A DNA stretch of 35,953 nucleotides from Thiotrichaceae bacterium UBA7359 (GTDB taxonomy: Bacteria > Pseudomonadota > Gammaproteobacteria > Eutrophobiales > Eutrophobiaceae): assembly GCA_905182825.1 (NCBI GenBank), contig CAJJDJ010000101.1, forward strand, positions 1 to 35,953. Reading direction: 5' to 3'. Of the stretch, positions 17,403 through 25,384 are shown in pieces. The notes beneath the pieces are model-generated. The model searched no databases. It saw nothing but the letters and a program-made list of their open reading frames with translations, and was not told where the DNA came from. How positions within the stretch are numbered: the stretch's first letter is position 1; every line of letters begins with the position of its first letter. Made by a program: the position numbers and the translations under genes.

Positions 17403-17417
17403 TGATAAATATTATCA
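17403..17417. promoter_or_regulatory. Fur-box-like palindrome
   Basis: TGATAAATATTATCA fits the 7-1-7 Fur consensus (TGATAAT-n-ATTATCA) at 14 of 15 positions counting the free centre. It lies 19 nt before the GIY-YIG gene start, where a bound repressor would block transcription. AT-rich DNA makes chance matches more likely. Confidence 0.4.
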
Positions 17418-17436
17418 TTAAGATATTTTTTTAAGA

Positions 17437-17682
17437 ATGGACTGGATAGTCTATATTTTACGTTGTTCTGATAACTCACTTTACACGGGTATAACCCGTG
17501 ATTTAAGACGACGATTAAACGAACATAATCACAGTAATCGTCTGGCAGCTGCGTATACTCGTGCCCGAAGACCAGTATCATTGGTCTACCAAGAAGCTTA
17601 TCTTGATCGTTCATCAGCGAGTATACGTGAGGCGATAATTAAAAAAATGACAAAGAAAGAAAAGGAGCAGTTAGTTAAATAA
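17437..17682 (+). CDS. GIY-YIG nuclease-domain protein (YhbQ-like)
   Basis: A stand-alone GIY-YIG domain of 81 residues. The first strand pair VYILRCSDNSLYTGIT carries the GIY/YIG-equivalent positions (V-Y-I and Y-T-G), followed by the arginine-rich helix (DLRRRLNEHN), A-Y-T-R-A-R-R-P, and the catalytic-type glutamate in S-I-R-E-A. Proteins of this small family (UPF0213, YhbQ in E. coli) have been proposed to cleave DNA; their cellular role is poorly defined. It lies 4 nt before the ABC exporter gene, so the two are probably co-transcribed. Confidence 0.88.
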   Translation: MDWIVYILRCSDNSLYTGITRDLRRRLNEHNHSNRLAAAYTRARRPVSLVYQEAYLDRSSASIREAIIKKMTKKEKEQLVK

Positions 17683-17686
17683 CTAT

Positions 17687-19462
17687 ATGACAAGATCAGA
17701 TCTAAAGAACATGGACCGTCCTAAGGCAACTAGTCTTAAACCGCTACGGTTAGCGATACCTTTCTTATGTCCTTATGTATTAAGGTTGGTTATTGCATTT
17801 ATTTTTTTAACATTGGCATCAATATCAATGCTAGCTATGCCGGTTGCTATTCGTTATGTCATTGATTTTGGTTTCTCAAACGCCAATGTAAATTCTATTA
17901 ACAAATATTTTATCGCATTACTTGTTCTTGCCATTTTTTTTGCTATATTTGCATCACTCCGTTATTACCTAGTTATGTGGATAGGTGAACGGGTAGTCGC
18001 AGATATACGTTATAGCGTTTATAAACATATCATAAAAATGAGCCCTACATTTTTTGAAGTGACACGTACTGGTGAAGTTTTATCTCGACTGACAACCGAT
18101 ACCGTCCTAGTGCAAACAGTTTTTGGTGCAGGCATATCGATTGCCCTACGTAGTTTATTTAGTGTCATTGGATGTTTGATTATGCTGTTCGTGACTAGCC
18201 CGCAACTAACGCTCATTATTTTAGTGCTAATCCCCATAGTAGTAGTGCCTGTACTATTATATGGTCGTAAAGTGAGAAAGCTTTCTCGAGCCAATCAGGA
18301 TCGTATTGCAGACTCAAGTAGCATTGCTAGTGAATCGCTATATGCAGTCCATTTAGTTCAAGCGTTTACTTTAGAAAATTTTTTTGGCGAACGGTTTAGT
18401 CAGTCAGTAGAAGAAACATTTAAAACAGCACGACAGCGCTTAAAAATTAGTTCCTTGTTATCTGGTACGATCATATTAACAACCTTTGGCACAATGATCA
18501 TTGTGCTCTGGATCGGTGCATATGCCGTTGTTGATGGTACTATGAGCCCTGGTACATTGGGACAGTTTTTATTGTATGCCACCTTTCTTGGCGGAAGTAC
18601 GACTTCCCTTGGCGAAGTCTGGAATGATATTCAACGTGCTGCAGGTGCAATGGAACGCTTGATGGAACTACTTCATATGCAATCTGATATAATATCGCCA
18701 CAAAATATCGTCGTATTACCCAGAGAAGGACAAGGGCATCTACAGATCAAGGATGTTTGTTTTAATTACCCATCACGCCCCAAAACAGAGTCGTTGAAGC
18801 AATTTAATCTTGAAATAAAACCAGGTGAAACTATTGCAATAGTAGGGCCTTCAGGGGCAGGTAAAAGCACATTGTTTCAATTGCTATTACGTTTCTATGA
18901 TCCCCAATCAGGTCAGATTCTGATAGATGGCGTGGATATCAAAAAAACCAATCTAGAAGTAGTGCGACAACGTATTTCATTAGTACCACAAAGCACAGTC
19001 TTATTCGCAACAACAGCAATGGAAAACATCCGTTATGGTAAATTTATGGCGACAGATGAAGAAGTAATTAATGCTGCCCATGCCGCGAATGCCGATGAGT
19101 TTATTGAAAAACTACCTGAAGCCTATCAAAGTTTTCTGGGTGAAAAAGGCGTTCGTTTATCAGGTGGTCAACAACAACGCATTGCTATTGCCCGTGCGAT
19201 ATTAAAGAATTCACCTATCATTTTATTGGATGAAGCTACTAGCGCGCTTGATTCTGAAAGTGAAAAACTAGTACAAGCTGCACTTAATCAGCTTATGCAA
19301 GATCATACGATGCTGGTGATAGCTCATCGCCTATCAACAGTTATCAAAGCTGACCGCATCGTTGTGATGGACGAAGGAAAGATTGTTGATATTGGTCAGC
19401 ACCAGGAATTGATGCAAAAGGGTGGTATATACAAACGACTTGCTGAACTTCAGTCTTGGTAA
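17687..19462 (+). CDS. MsbA-like ABC transporter (fused membrane and ATPase domains)
   Basis: A half-transporter of the type IV exporter fold: six membrane segments in about residues 25-310, then an ATPase with Walker A GPSGAGKST (387-395), LSGGQQQRIAIARA, Walker B IILLDEAT, and a switch histidine in IAHRLS. It should work as a homodimer in the inner membrane. It resembles the lipid A exporter group and the generic LapB/MsbA-like exporters found beside GIY-YIG or hemW genes in other proteobacteria. It is not safe to call it msbA, since lpxK is not adjacent. A second possible start is the ATG at 17711. The substrate is unknown. Possibly iron-regulated, given the Fur-like site upstream. Confidence 0.9.
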   Translation: MTRSDLKNMDRPKATSLKPLRLAIPFLCPYVLRLVIAFIFLTLASISMLAMPVAIRYVIDFGFSNANVNSINKYFIALLVLAIFFAIFASLRYYLVMWIGERVVADIRYSVYKHIIKMSPTFFEVTRTGEVLSRLTTDTVLVQTVFGAGISIALRSLFSVIGCLIMLFVTSPQLTLIILVLIPIVVVPVLLYGRKVRKLSRANQDRIADSSSIASESLYAVHLVQAFTLENFFGERFSQSVEETFKTARQRLKISSLLSGTIILTTFGTMIIVLWIGAYAVVDGTMSPGTLGQFLLYATFLGGSTTSLGEVWNDIQRAAGAMERLMELLHMQSDIISPQNIVVLPREGQGHLQIKDVCFNYPSRPKTESLKQFNLEIKPGETIAIVGPSGAGKSTLFQLLLRFYDPQSGQILIDGVDIKKTNLEVVRQRISLVPQSTVLFATTAMENIRYGKFMATDEEVINAAHAANADEFIEKLPEAYQSFLGEKGVRLSGGQQQRIAIARAILKNSPIILLDEATSALDSESEKLVQAALNQLMQDHTMLVIAHRLSTVIKADRIVVMDEGKIVDIGQHQELMQKGGIYKRLAELQSW

Positions 19463-19867
19463 AATGACATGTTGAAAGATAGCCGTATTGATTAATCAGC
19501 GATTTTAGAATTACTGCATCAGATGCTCAATAACAGATGCTTTTCGCATTTAAAAAATACTACTGATTGTAAATTATTTTTTATCAAAGCATGATGTTAA
19601 TCTCTTTATGAATATGATGCCTCTTGTTTTTTGAAGTTTTACTAGTTGTAATTATTGTTTGATTATAATGTCAATAAGATGAACAACATATTCTAAATTT
19701 ACAGAATTTTTCCATATTAAGTAGCTAAGGGACTATACTTGTCTCTTCGATTGAAGTGCAATGTCGGTAATTATCTTCTTCTGAAGTCTTTTAGAATAAA
19801 ATTTTTATTCAGTTATCCGACTAATATTTAGTATGTTAAATCTAATTGATCTTAAGGAGCCTATTGT
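19463..19867. other. Non-coding gap before the small membrane protein gene
   Basis: About 400 nt without a supportable gene on either strand. It has short repeats of AGATGC near 19520-19540 that could form a weak hairpin after the ABC gene, TATAAT at 19664-19669 and TATACT at 19734-19739 as -10 candidates without clear -35 boxes, and an AT-rich leader before the ribosome-binding site at 19854. Confidence 0.5.
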
Positions 19868-20044
19868 ATGAAAGTCGGTATCATCATTTTGAATGCTATG
19901 TTTTTGTTGTTGCTTGTCAGTGTGCTTATTGCTGAGTGGGGTAAAGGCACATCAATGCTAGCGGGAGTTGCTATTTTAAATACACTCATTAATACTGTGT
20001 TTATTTTTTTTAACGTTGATAATGATTTTAAAATAAACACCTAA
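19868..20044 (+). CDS. 58-residue two-helix membrane protein, unknown
   Basis: A short gene with an excellent ribosome-binding site, AAGGAG at 19854-19859, 8 nt before its ATG. The product (58 residues, starting MKVGIIILNAMFLLLL) has two hydrophobic segments, about 3-22 and 31-48, joined by a short polar loop E-W-G-K-G-T, and ends in a charged tail D-N-D-F-K. The layout fits a small inner-membrane hairpin protein. I do not recognise a family. It stands alone in a low-density region, with long gaps on both sides. Small proteins of this type often modulate membrane enzymes or respond to stress, but nothing here shows a function. Confidence 0.65.
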   Translation: MKVGIIILNAMFLLLLVSVLIAEWGKGTSMLAGVAILNTLINTVFIFFNVDNDFKINT

Positions 20045-20384
20045 CGCTTATACTCTCAATGCCTCAAATGAAATAGAAATTATATTTTCTAGACATTGAG
20101 ATGTTCGTCTCATTATACGATTAAATCGATCTTCAGGTATTTTTCTCAAAACTATTCCGTGAAATAATTATGGTCATCACATTTTAGGAGTGTCTTGAAC
20201 GATGAACTTCTTCTTAATAAATTAGAAGTCTTCATTCTTTAGATAATGACAGATAATATGATGTTCTATAGTCCAAGGCAGTACGTTTATTTTTTTATAA
20301 AAATTTTCTTGTTGATAATAATTTAGGTTTATTTGGCAAGTAATTATTCTCTTTTTAAATATTTTAGTCTTCGGAGTTTGTCCC
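20045..20384. other. Non-coding gap with several hairpins
   Basis: No gene seen. There are nested inverted repeats: CTCAATG (20055-20061) with CATTGAG (20094-20100), enclosing TAGAAA/TTTCTA; TGAGA/TCTCA right after it; and an imperfect hairpin at about 20202-20235 (ATGAACTTCT with AGAAG-TC-TTCAT) followed by a T-rich run. The last could terminate transcription of the small protein gene. Confidence 0.45.
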
Positions 20385-20930
20385 ATGAGTAATTCATTAA
20401 TTGATCAGTTAAAAAACGCAGGGCTTGTTCATAAGGAAAAGGTACACAAAGTCAAGCATGCTCAATATGAAAATAAAAAGCAGAAGATAAAAAAAGGTTC
20501 GATTATGCAATTAGACGAAACTAAAATCATGGTTAAGGATGCGGATGCAAGAAAAGTCGAACGTGATCAACAAATTAATATGAAAAAAAAAGAGGAAATA
20601 GAAACTAAGGCGATTGTTGAACAGATCATTCAGTTAATCAAAACTAATCGCATTGGGGAACGAGACGGTGTGCTTGTTTATAACTTTGCGGATGTTAATG
20701 TCATTAGACAGTTATACGTTTCAGATGAAATACATAAACAACTTGTTTCCAGAAAATTAATCATAGTTAAATCAGGTGAAAATTATGAACTGGTGCCCAA
20801 ATCGGTAGCAGAGAGAATCAAACAACTTGACGCAAATTATATTATCAATAATGACTATGATCTTGAATTAGTAGCTGAAGAAAAAGATGCTTATACAGAT
20901 TATAAAATACCAGAAGATCTGATTTGGTAA
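20385..20930 (+). CDS. yaiL: DUF2058 family protein (YaiL-like)
   Basis: Matches the DUF2058/YaiL pattern: an N-terminal SLIDQLKNAGLV, a highly charged, lysine-rich coiled stretch (about 20-75), then the conserved core with VYNFADVNVIRQLYVSDEI and a Y-E-L-V-P strand, and the C-terminal D-Y-K-I-P-E-D-L-I-W signature. E. coli YaiL was once described as nucleoprotein/polynucleotide-associated, and the basic coiled region would suit nucleic-acid binding, but the function is not established. The 181 residues fit the family. The ATG has CGGAG 8 nt upstream. It is monocistronic, with a terminator downstream. Confidence 0.85.
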   Translation: MSNSLIDQLKNAGLVHKEKVHKVKHAQYENKKQKIKKGSIMQLDETKIMVKDADARKVERDQQINMKKKEEIETKAIVEQIIQLIKTNRIGERDGVLVYNFADVNVIRQLYVSDEIHKQLVSRKLIIVKSGENYELVPKSVAERIKQLDANYIINNDYDLELVAEEKDAYTDYKIPEDLIW

Positions 20931-21057
20931 GTGAAAATCATTATAGTGCTTGCTTTAACTTTATTCTCTATATTGATGGATTTATAGTCGATAACTACTT
21001 GCAGTTATCGAAAAATATTCGCCATTGATATGAGATAAAAATGTGAAAAAGCAAGCT

Positions 21058-21107
21058 TAACTCACAGTTCTAAGTGAGGACTTAGTTGAGTTATATTTTT
21101 TATTTTT
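21058..21107 (+). terminator. Rho-independent terminator after the DUF2058 gene
   Basis: A two-part stem, TAACTCA/TGAGTTA outside and AGTTC/GGACT inside with one G-U pair, is followed directly by a T-rich run (21094-21107). Confidence 0.65.
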
Positions 21108-21355
21108 GGTCTAGATATTTTCATTATGATTATTGGGAAAGAATTTCAGAATGAAAAATTTCACTATGCATATTCTCTAGTTTTTTTTAAAAAAATTTAG
21201 ATGTTACATTTAATTTTATATTAACAAACAGTTTTTCTGCATCAAAAACATCTATGGATGTTTAACATATAGTCTGCTTTTCATATATGTAATAAGTATT
21301 TATGGAAATGAAGCTTATCTTCATCTATTTTGTTTGAGATTATCAGAAATATTGT

Positions 21356-21364
21356 TGCTATAAT
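21356..21364 (+). promoter_or_regulatory. Extended -10 promoter for the DUF1840 gene
   Basis: TGCTATAAT, the same nine bases as in front of birA, 36 nt before the ATG. The -35 is not recognisable. Confidence 0.55.
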
Positions 21365-21400
21365 ATAGTGACTGTTTAATGTGTCTTAAGATAGGCAATC

Positions 21401-21715
21401 ATGGCTATAATTTTCTCATCCAATGCGACTGGCAATATAATCATGTTTAGTGATGTTGCAGAACAGATGCTTAAAATGATGGGTCACAGTGGTACGATAC
21501 CGAGTGCTATCGCGGCAAAAGATGTCGCTGCGGCACTGGCGCGACTTAAGGCTGCAGTTGAATTATCGAATAATCAGAAGACTGTTGAAATCGGTGTTGG
21601 AGCAAATATTGAAGATGTGTCAAAGGTTAGCATTGTGAATCGTGCATTTCCTTTAATTAAAATGCTGACTAGAGCCGCTGAAGAAGATTGTGGTGTCATT
21701 TGGCGTAAACAGTAG
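21401..21715 (+). CDS. DUF1840 domain protein
   Basis: A 104-residue protein that follows the DUF1840 pattern closely: an opening beta strand I-I-F-S-S-N-A, I-I-M-F-S-D-V-A, LLxxMGHSGTIPSAI-type centre (here LKMMGHSGTIPSAI), D-V-A-A-A-L-A-R-L, then RAFPLIKMLTRAAEE and a tryptophan near the end. The family is found in beta- and gammaproteobacteria and has no known function. No signal peptide or membrane segment, so it is likely cytoplasmic. It has its own promoter and is separated by more than 200 nt from the next gene, so it is probably monocistronic. Confidence 0.85.
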   Translation: MAIIFSSNATGNIIMFSDVAEQMLKMMGHSGTIPSAIAAKDVAAALARLKAAVELSNNQKTVEIGVGANIEDVSKVSIVNRAFPLIKMLTRAAEEDCGVIWRKQ

Positions 21716-21946
21716 TCGACATTTTAATTTTTCATCAATACTCAGATATACTTCAAATGACAGAATTAAACGTTGCTTAATACTGTTTCAAAGTGTATCT
21801 ATAATCGGTCTAGTGCTTTAATGAATAAATTAAAATTTTTATTAAACACTAATAGTGTTCTGCAACTGTCTATAAAATAGAAATGGTCAGTGAATTATTT
21901 TATCTGCCATATTTATTAAAATTAACTGTTAATAGAAAATAATATT

Positions 21947-22375
21947 ATGATTAATGTTCAAACATGGGTCGTGCTGAGCGATGGTAGATACATCAAAATT
22001 TTGATAAACAAAGGTGAAGGAAAGGCACTTACCATCTTAAATGCCGATGATATGCCAGCTTATGCGGACCTTTGTTATTTGATGGTTAATGGTAAACCAT
22101 TGAACGGTGTTGGTGATTTAGCTATATCGAGTAAAATAAATAATGTTCAGTGCCAGGCAAATTTTTTAACAGAACATCATAAGTTGGGTATGTTTGACTA
22201 TCTTGCAATTGCAGCACCGGCAGATGTGCTAACAAGATTAAAAAATATCTTGCCCGCAGAGCTATTGAAATTAGTAATCGGTGAGATAATGGAAGACCTT
22301 TCCGTGGAAACTAATTCTGAAATCGAAAATAGATTTTCTGGTATAATTCACGCAATGTTAGATATTACAGTCTGA
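21947..22375 (+). CDS. Host-attachment / BaeRF-like family protein
   Basis: The opening strand TWVVLSDGRYIKIL and the later F-D-Y-L-A-I-A-A-P-A-D-V-L-T-R-L-K segment, followed by V-x-x-E-I-M-E-D-L-S, fit the family annotated as protein required for attachment to host cells. That family is related to the baeRF release-factor-like proteins. The middle is shortened compared with typical members (142 residues here), so a truncated or divergent relative is possible. The family name comes from an Agrobacterium phenotype; a direct role in attachment is not implied here. No signal peptide. Start ATG with only a weak ribosome-binding site. Confidence 0.6.
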   Translation: MINVQTWVVLSDGRYIKILINKGEGKALTILNADDMPAYADLCYLMVNGKPLNGVGDLAISSKINNVQCQANFLTEHHKLGMFDYLAIAAPADVLTRLKNILPAELLKLVIGEIMEDLSVETNSEIENRFSGIIHAMLDITV

Positions 22376-22388
22376 AGTGGTATCGCTG

Positions 22389-22448
22389 ATTCCTCCCCAC
22401 CAAATTCTATAGGACAGTTGGTGAAAAAAATATCAACTGTAAGGAATC
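22389..22448. other. Nested inverted repeats downstream of the BaeRF-like gene
   Basis: GATTCC (22389-22394) pairs with GGAATC (22443-22448), and inside it CAGTTG pairs with CAACTG around an A-rich loop (about 22415-22439). It lies just after the gene stop at 22375 and may end transcription between the convergent genes, although no U-tract follows. Confidence 0.35.
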
Positions 22449-22639
22449 AAAACCATGATTAAGTGTGATGGTGCTATTTTCATCAATCGGCATGTGTCGT
22501 ACTGAAGAGGTAAACTTTTTTATAATAATGGGAATAAACTGCATCTTTCGAAAGATATTTATGTGTACAACTCAGAATGATTATAATTAGTATGTCTAAT
22601 CGGATAGTAATCGAAGCTCATAGCTCAGGTATTACAATA

Positions 22640-23374
22640 TCAATATTCTTTCTGTGCTATGTAGACAGTGCAAGATGACTTTCCTCCTGTGTATGGGTTA
22701 TGGAAATTAACGATATGTGACTCAGCTGATCGAAATACTGATTCTAATAGATCTATGAAATCATGATCTGGTGTGTCGTTTGACCAGACACCAAAGATAC
22801 CGCCTGGTAATATTTTTTTAGATAAGTTTTTTAATGAGGGAGTGGTATAAAATAAACTATTTTCTTCATTTAGCCAATGTCGCGGTGAATGGTCAATGTC
22901 AAGTAACACGGCATGCACTAAATTTCCTGATTTTTCTTTATCAAAACTATTACAATCAGCAGAAGCAAGAGCAAAGAAATCATCATGAACCATCACGCAA
23001 CGTGAGTCAGCTGTTAACTCATTGCCAAGTGGGACAATGCCACGCTTGTGCCAATCAATCACTGGTTTCATGACTTCAATAATCTGTAATGATTTGACTG
23101 TATGATCTTTTAATGTGGCAACTGCAGTATAACCCAGACCTAAACCACCAATAATAATATCTAATCCATCAGAATATTTTTCTTTAAGTGCAGTTAGGAC
23201 TAATTTTGAAAGTTGGGTTTCGGATTCGGTAAATAGGCTTGACATGAGAAACTCGTCTCCAAGCTTTATTTCATAAAGAATCATGTTGTTGAACCGGGGT
23301 TCTGATCGACGTCTAAGGCTGATATCCCCAAGAGGCGTTGTTTGAAAATCTAATTCCTCAAAAATAATCGACAT
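22640..23374 (-). CDS. Spermidine-synthase-like methyltransferase-fold protein
   Basis: The Rossmann fold shows a glycine-rich loop GGLGLGYTA (about 75-83) and the acidic residue ending the second strand (QIIEVM), then VMVHDDFF and VLLDIDHSP on the later strands, as in the polyamine aminopropyltransferase family. The strict D-x-x-E-x-D catalytic pattern of true spermidine synthase is not obvious, and the N-terminus is not typical, so an uncharacterised relative is more likely than a real SpeE. 244 residues. It starts 4 nt after the ybiT stop on the same strand, so both genes probably share a transcript. Confidence 0.75.
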   Translation of the reverse strand: MSIIFEELDFQTTPLGDISLRRRSEPRFNNMILYEIKLGDEFLMSSLFTESETQLSKLVLTALKEKYSDGLDIIIGGLGLGYTAVATLKDHTVKSLQIIEVMKPVIDWHKRGIVPLGNELTADSRCVMVHDDFFALASADCNSFDKEKSGNLVHAVLLDIDHSPRHWLNEENSLFYTTPSLKNLSKKILPGGIFGVWSNDTPDHDFIDLLESVFRSAESHIVNFHNPYTGGKSSCTVYIAQKEY

Positions 23375-23378
23375 TTGA

Positions 23379-24995
23379 TTATCTGGAGTTAACTATTGTC
23401 TTTGTATCATTCTGCTGACTTATTAAATATTCGTCATAGGAACCTTGAAAGTCGATCAATTTATTGTCTTTTATTTCTATGATTCGAGTTGCCAATGAAG
23501 AAACAAACTGACGATCGTGACTAACAAAAATTAATGTTCCCTCGTAATATTCCAGTGCTAGGTTTAAAGCTTCGATCGCTTCCATATCCAGATGATTTGT
23601 AGGTTCATCCATTATTAAGACATTTGTTTCTTGCAGCATCAATTTACCAAACAATAAACGATTTTTTTCACCACCGGAACATACATCAACTTTTTTGTTA
23701 AAGTCATCTGTTGAAAACAAGAGACGTCCCAATGTTGCGCGAATAGCTTGATCATCATGCTTAGGTTGACGCCATCGACTCATCCAATCAAACAGGTTTA
23801 CGTCAGAGGTAAAGATGGCAGCTGTATCCTGTGGACAGTATGACTGAGTTGCATTCTCGGCCCATTTTATAGTGCCAATACTTTGTGTGATTTCATTCAT
23901 AAGACAGCTTAATAGGGTTGATTTTCCTGCGCCATTCTCACCGATAACGGCTAGACGTGCACCTGCTTCAAGAATAATATTACCCTTGCTGAATAATATT
24001 TCATCATCATAACTATGCCCCAAGTTTTCGATGGTTAATGCAAGGCGATGTAATTTTTTTATTTGATTAAAACGAATGAAGGGACTGACGCGACTAGAAG
24101 GTTTAACCTCATCCAGTTTAATTTTTTCGAGCTGCTTAGCGCGAGAAGTTGCTTGTTTAGCCTTTGATGCATTAGCCGAAAAGCGACTCACAAATTGTTG
24201 CAATTCTGTTATTTGTGTTGATTTTTTTGCATTCTCAGAATGTAAACGTTCGCGTGCCTGTGTCGATGCAATCATGAAGTTATCGTAGTTGCCAGGGTAA
24301 ACACGTAATTCGCCGTAATCAATATCAGCAATGTGTGTACATACGGCATTTAGGAAATGTCTATCATGAGAAATGATGACCATGGTGCTTTTGCGATTAT
24401 TTAGTACGGTCTCTAACCAGCGAATAGTATTTATGTCGAGGTTATTAGTTGGTTCATCAAGTAAAAGGATGTCAGGATCTGAAAACAGGGCCTGAGCTAA
24501 TAGGACACGTAGTTTCCAACCTGGTGCCACTTCACTCATTCGACCGTCATGTAATTCTAGTTCTATACCTGCACTGATGAGTAATTCACCAGCTCGGCTT
24601 TCTGCGCTATAACCATCCATTTCGCCGAATCTGATTTCAAGTTCGGCAACTTTCATACCATCTTCTTCAGTCATTTCAGATAAGGAATAAATTCGATCAC
24701 GCTCTTCTTTCACTTCCCACAATTCTGTGTGACCCATAATGACTGTGTCGATAACACCGTAATCTTCAAAGGCGAATTGGTCTTGATGTAATCTGCCTAT
24801 ACGATCTGTTGGTCCAATGGAGATATTACCTGATGTTGGTGCAAGATTGCCATCAAGGATCTTCATGAAGGTCGATTTACCACAACCATTGGCTCCAATC
24901 AGACCATAGCGGTTACTATCGCTGAATTTAACTGAAATATTTTCAAATAATGGCTTCGCGCCAAACTGCATGGTGATGTTTGCTGTTGAGATCAA
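23379..24995 (-). CDS. ybiT: ABC-F ATPase YbiT
   Basis: A soluble protein with two ATPase domains and no membrane part. Walker A motifs GANGCGKST and GENGAGKST, two Walker B LLLDEPTNNLD / LIMDEPTNHLD, and a charged linker with the FVSRFSANASKAKQATSRAK segment specific to YbiT. ABC-F proteins bind the ribosomal E site and relieve particular stalls; YbiT has been tied to translation regulation. The match to E. coli YbiT runs from end to end (538 residues against 530). The start is TTG at 24995: it aligns with the E. coli initiator and has AGGAAA 7-8 nt upstream; no ATG precedes the first strand. Confidence 0.95.
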   Translation of the reverse strand: MISTANITMQFGAKPLFENISVKFSDSNRYGLIGANGCGKSTFMKILDGNLAPTSGNISIGPTDRIGRLHQDQFAFEDYGVIDTVIMGHTELWEVKEERDRIYSLSEMTEEDGMKVAELEIRFGEMDGYSAESRAGELLISAGIELELHDGRMSEVAPGWKLRVLLAQALFSDPDILLLDEPTNNLDINTIRWLETVLNNRKSTMVIISHDRHFLNAVCTHIADIDYGELRVYPGNYDNFMIASTQARERLHSENAKKSTQITELQQFVSRFSANASKAKQATSRAKQLEKIKLDEVKPSSRVSPFIRFNQIKKLHRLALTIENLGHSYDDEILFSKGNIILEAGARLAVIGENGAGKSTLLSCLMNEITQSIGTIKWAENATQSYCPQDTAAIFTSDVNLFDWMSRWRQPKHDDQAIRATLGRLLFSTDDFNKKVDVCSGGEKNRLLFGKLMLQETNVLIMDEPTNHLDMEAIEALNLALEYYEGTLIFVSHDRQFVSSLATRIIEIKDNKLIDFQGSYDEYLISQQNDTKTIVNSR

Positions 24996-25041
24996 TGGAA
25001 TTTCCTAAGTACTGTTGAATGAGCTATTTAAATGGTGGCGT

Positions 25042-25070
25042 ACTATAGGTGTTTCATGTTGATACGTCGA
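25042..25070 (-). promoter_or_regulatory. Promoter for ybiT
   Basis: Read on the minus strand: TCGACG (25070-25065), a 17-nt spacer, then TATAGT (25047-25042), 47 nt from the ybiT start. One mismatch to consensus in each box if TTGACG/TATAAT is taken as reference. Confidence 0.5.
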
Positions 25071-25076
25071 GTTAAA

Positions 25077-25298
25077 CTATGCGAAATCGACAATTACCAT
25101 GCTGTTCTTTTTGAAGCCTGCAGATGCCTTAGTCTTTACGGCTTTATTCTGAGCCCTGCTGCATCGTGTTTCGCCTGTTAATTTGCTCTCTCTTATCGAG
25201 TTATATTCTGTGGCCAATCTTTGAAACTCGGGGAAAAAATTTGGCGTAAACCGGACGGCATCCATCGAAGTAATTTTAGAGTATATGAGATAATACAA
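25077..25298 (-). CDS. Doubtful 62-73 residue reading frame
   Basis: The frame fills most of the gap between dbpA and ybiT. It would give 73 residues from 25298 or 62 from an ATG at 25265 (MDAVRFTPNFFPEF start). It is basic in its second half (S-R-A-Q-N-K-A-V-K-T-K), and its codons (GCC, GTC, CGG, GGC) are richer in G and C than those of its neighbours. No ribosome-binding site and no family recognised. It may be a decayed fragment of a transferred gene, or chance. Confidence 0.2.
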   Translation of the reverse strand: MYYLIYSKITSMDAVRFTPNFFPEFQRLATEYNSIRESKLTGETRCSRAQNKAVKTKASAGFKKNSMVIVDFA

Positions 25299-25384
25299 TC
25301 TAATGCAGATTCATAAGATGCTTAGTTTGCTATGCTGCTATTACTTTGTTTAGCTATGATCTGCTAGAAATCCAATCAAATTAA

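Larger units (their letters stand above)
20931..21400. other. Long intergenic region between DUF2058 and DUF1840 genes
   Basis: 470 nt without a gene. It contains a perfect 9-bp hairpin at 20988-21011 (TCGATAACT/AGTTATCGA), the terminator at 21058-21107, an A7/T8 stretch near 21181-21198, a second perfect hairpin at 21246-21263 (AAACATC-TATG-GATGTTT), and the promoter of the next gene at 21356-21364. Confidence 0.55.

Noticed and set aside
17687..19462. Naming the ABC exporter msbA
   Set aside because: The fold fits, but lpxK and other lipid A genes are not adjacent, and generic exporters look the same at this level.
22455..22505. 16-codon frame with AAGGA upstream
   Set aside because: Too short to judge, lies in a likely transcription-end region between convergent genes, and has no recognisable product.
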